From NCBI GenBank assembly GCA_046483065.1, contig JAWODW010000095.1, positions 1-22,481 of the forward strand: a stretch of 22,481 nt of DNA. Direction: 5' to 3'. Both the position numbers and the translations under genes were made by a program. The DNA is from JAWVYT01 sp046483065 (GTDB lineage Bacteria > Gemmatimonadota > Gemmatimonadetes > Longimicrobiales > RSA9). Below the pieces are notes generated by a model. That model was not told the DNA's origin and ran no database searches. It worked only from the letters and a program-made list of their open reading frames with translations. This document shows positions 20,794 through 22,481 of this stretch, in pieces (the stretch's first letter is position 1; every line of letters begins with the position of its first letter).

Positions 20794-20809
20794 GGCCGCA
20801 CCTGTCAAG
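20794..20809 (+). repeat. Left subterminal inverted repeat of the IS
   Basis: GGCCGCACCTGTCAAG; the reverse complement of the right copy is GGCCGCATCAGTCAAG, differing at two positions. Confidence 0.75.
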
Positions 20810-20845
20810 CTCCAACACTCATTGGCGTGAGAAGGAGGAGCTCAA

Positions 20846-21985
20846 ATGGCAGGCACGACCCGTGGGAGGAAAGATACGACTGGCCCGGTAGCATTGCACG
20901 TCGCATTCGAACTGGACGACCTGCGCTGGACGCTGACGATGGCGACCGGGATGGGCAAGCGGCCGAGGCAACGGCAGGTGCGGCCGCGCGATCGGGAGGC
21001 CGTGCTGTGCGAGATCGAGGAAACGAAACGGCGCTTCGGGCTGGGGTCTGCCGTTCGCGTGGTGAGCTGCTACGAGGCGGGCCGGGAGGGGTTCTGGCTG
21101 CATCGGTGGCTCACCTCGGAAGGGATCGAGAACCGCGTGGTGGACTCGGCGAGCATCGAGGTGAACCGCCGGAAGCGTCGAGTGAAGGCCGACCGCCTCG
21201 ACGGCCAGAAGCTTCTTCGGCTGCTGATCCGGCACGAGTCGGGAGAACGCGGGGTGTGGAGCGTGGTGCGAGTACCTTCGGTGGAGGCCGAAGACGCGCG
21301 ACAGCTGCACCGGGAGCTCACGACGTTGAAGCGCGATCGGGTGCGGGTGACGAACCGGATCAAGGGGCTGTTGGCGACCCAGGGAGTGCGCCTGCAAGTC
21401 CGCAACGATCTGCCCGAGCGACTCGAGGAGGTCCGGCTCTGGGACGGCTCGAGCCTGCCGCCCGGTCTACGGAGTCGACTCGAGTGCGCCTGGGAGCAGC
21501 GCGAATGGCTGACCGGACGGATCCGGCGGCTCGAGCGGGAGCGGCGGGAGCTTCTGAGGAGCTCGACCGCCGAGGACGTCGAACAAGTCCGCCAACTCAT
21601 GCTCCTGGACGGGATCGGGGAGAACAGCGCGTGGGTGTTCGTGACGGAGTTCTTCGCATGGCGCCAGTTCCGCAACCGCAGAGAGGTGGGCGGGCTGGCC
21701 GGTCTCACACCGACGGGCTACCAGAGCGGAGCCACGAACCACGAGCAGGGCATCAGCAAGGCGGGCAACCGCCAGGTCCGGCACATGGCGATCCAGGTGG
21801 CCTGGGGATGGCTTCGCTATCAGCCCGACAGCGAGCTGACGCGCTGGTGGGAGCGGAAGTACGGCGGGGGCAGCTCCGGGCTGAAGAAGACCGGGGTCGT
21901 CGCCCTGGCCCGGCGGCTCCTCATCGAGTTGTGGCGCTATCTGGAGACGGGGGCAATCCCGGAAGGAGCGACGGTCAAAGCCTGA
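20846..21985 (+). CDS. IS110/IS1111-family transposase (DEDD recombinase)
   Basis: A complete 379-residue transposase with GGAGGAG 5 nt before the ATG. Its N-terminal RuvC-like domain has E77 (SCYEAGREGFWLHRWL) and D116/D119 (VKADRLDGQKLLRLL). The usual first motif, GxDVxK, is replaced by VALHVAFELDD, so the first acidic position is not obvious. A coiled-coil middle follows (RIRRLERERRELLRS). The C-terminal Tnp domain contains LMLLDGIGENSAWVFVTEF, GGLAGLTPTGYQSGATNHE with the conserved Ser (S294) and GISKAGNRQVRHMAIQ. These enzymes insert without typical target duplication, guided by an RNA from the element's non-coding end. The gene looks intact and possibly active. Confidence 0.93.
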   Translation: MAGTTRGRKDTTGPVALHVAFELDDLRWTLTMATGMGKRPRQRQVRPRDREAVLCEIEETKRRFGLGSAVRVVSCYEAGREGFWLHRWLTSEGIENRVVDSASIEVNRRKRRVKADRLDGQKLLRLLIRHESGERGVWSVVRVPSVEAEDARQLHRELTTLKRDRVRVTNRIKGLLATQGVRLQVRNDLPERLEEVRLWDGSSLPPGLRSRLECAWEQREWLTGRIRRLERERRELLRSSTAEDVEQVRQLMLLDGIGENSAWVFVTEFFAWRQFRNRREVGGLAGLTPTGYQSGATNHEQGISKAGNRQVRHMAIQVAWGWLRYQPDSELTRWWERKYGGGSSGLKKTGVVALARRLLIELWRYLETGAIPEGATVKA

Positions 21986-22290
21986 GGGTGGTCGAGGAAA
22001 CAGACGACCGGAGGAGCGACCCGACGAATCGGGCCGGGGACCTCTCGACAGAGGCCCGCAAGTGAGATGGGGCCCGCTCCTTCAACTGGCTTCGACAGAC
22101 GCCTCGCGGCGGACGCAGCATCCGGTGACCGGACAGCGGGACAGCGCAGAACCGGCACGTATAGAAGGTCGTCCGAGGCTCCAGAAGGGAGCCCGACACC
22201 TCACACAGGAAGCCACCGGTCGGAAGGAATAGAACGGATGAGAACAAGAACCTTAATCCGTACCAAGCCCGTGTGCCTCACGTACGCGGC
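21986..22290 (+). ncRNA. Candidate guide (bridge/seek) RNA region in the IS right end
   Basis: About 305 nt without a credible gene. Short perfect stems are visible: CCCGA/TCGGG (22020-22033), CCTCT/AGAGG (22041-22054), TCCGG/CCGGA (22121-22133) and GGCTCC/GGAGCC (22177-22193). ATAGAAGG at 22161-22168 repeats the string across the right boundary (22309-22316). IS1111-type elements encode their guide RNA downstream of the transposase, so this is the expected site. RNA ends and full fold were not determined. Confidence 0.5.
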
Positions 22291-22306
22291 CTTGACTGAT
22301 GCGGCC
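22291..22306 (-). repeat. Right subterminal inverted repeat of the IS
   Basis: CTTGACTGATGCGGCC, inverted relative to the left copy at 14 of 16 positions, ending 5 nt before the right boundary string. Confidence 0.75.
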
Positions 22307-22311
22307 TCATA

Positions 22312-22481
22312 GAAGGCCCGGTACCGGAACCTGTTCGACCGCGCGCCGGTGCCGATGTGGATCTACGACCTGGAAACGCCCTCGAAATAATCCTCGCTGT
22401 TAATACCCAGTTCCAGCGGTACGGCGCGGACCGTATCGGCATCGACGACAAATACCACTTCCAGCAGTTCGGGCTTTTCTT
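22312..22481 (+). pseudogene. Frameshifted, truncated PAS-domain gene remnant
   Basis: From AAG at 22313 the frame reads KARYRNLFDRAPVPMWIYD and then LETPSK before TAA at 22388-22390. 'YRNLF-x-x-x-P-x-PMW-x-YDLET' is the usual beginning of a PAS domain in sensor proteins. Switching frame at CTC (22381) continues the domain sensibly: LEIILAVNTQFQRYGADRIG and on to the window edge. So the gene carries a frameshift near 22377-22381 in addition to the IS at its 5' side; a TAG spans the junction (22310-22312). It was probably a sensor kinase or diguanylate-type signalling protein; the output domain is outside the window. Confidence 0.65.

Larger units (their letters stand above)
20766..22311 (+). 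mobile_element. IS110-family element, IS1111 type
   Basis: About 1546 bp between two copies of GAAGGCCC (20766-20773 and 22312-22319), a normal size for the family. It holds a complete IS110-type transposase gene close to the left end, a short left non-coding end (about 80 nt) and a long right one (about 325 nt). Subterminal inverted repeats of 16 bp (20794-20809 and 22291-22306) match at 14 positions; such repeats and a long right end characterise the IS1111 subgroup, whereas IS110 subgroup members have a long left end. Boundaries are inferred from the 8-bp shared string and could shift within it; it need not be a target duplication. Confidence 0.8.

Noticed and set aside
20764..22065. 433-codon frame overlapping the transposase gene in another frame
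   Set aside because: It is a shadow of the transposase. Only its ATG (20764) is of interest, as the possible original start of the disrupted PAS gene.
1..22481. CRISPR array, defence island or biosynthetic cluster
   Set aside because: No regularly spaced direct repeats and no effector, toxin-antitoxin pair or assembly-line genes were seen. Apart from the IS, the content is housekeeping.

Overview
The window is GC-rich bacterial chromosome with tightly packed housekeeping genes, nearly all on the + strand, and an insertion sequence at its right end. Nothing here fixes the taxon. The long-acidic-tailed ribosomal protein S6, the roadblock/MglA pair beside recR-pgsA, the DUF2232 gene between rpsR and rplI, and the very high GC content suggest a Gemmatimonadota-like or similar GC-rich, possibly salt-adapted, lineage. 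This is an inference.

Layout, left to right. Positions 1-665 are gene-poor: a probable 3' end of an upstream gene, one doubtful small membrane ORF and several inverted repeats. A class I SAM methyltransferase (minus strand) diverges from a small Cys/His protein. Then comes the ribosomal operon rpsF-rpsR-DUF2232-rplI, closed by hairpins, followed by rsfS (ribosome silencing factor). A SPOR-domain membrane protein with a degenerate ParA/BY-kinase-like N-terminus overlaps smc by ATGA and is followed by an RNase Z-like metallo-beta-lactamase gene. Next are aroF (DAHP synthase) and yraN, which meets a two-gene minus-strand unit (a small HTH-like protein and a YccU-type CoA-binding protein) tail to tail in a shared CTAG. 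A well-formed small SRP RNA gene (ffs), with its own sigma70-type promoter and U-rich terminator, precedes a DNA replication/repair cluster: dnaX-ybaB-recR. This continues into a small membrane protein, a roadblock/LC7 protein, an MglA-type GTPase, pgsA, pncC (cinA C-terminal type) and a monoacylglycerol-lipase-like hydrolase, several joined by ATGA overlaps. grpE-dnaJ follow.

Immediately after dnaJ lies an IS110-family element of the IS1111 type. Its transposase is complete. It has 16-bp subterminal inverted repeats (14/16 matching) and a long non-coding right end where a guide (bridge/seek) RNA would be expected. An 8-bp sequence occurs at both edges; collapsing it regenerates a start codon in frame with a PAS-domain coding sequence that now survives only as a frameshifted remnant at the window's end.

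The most useful points for follow-up are: the IS1111-type element with a candidate guide segment matching its own boundary; the reconstructed empty site and disrupted PAS gene; a G8 run in dnaX exactly where a gamma-like truncated product could arise; an unusual five-base apical loop in the SRP RNA; the 17-Asp tail on S6; the pseudo-ATPase/SPOR fusion; and a shared motif about 70 nt upstream of rpsF and aroF.
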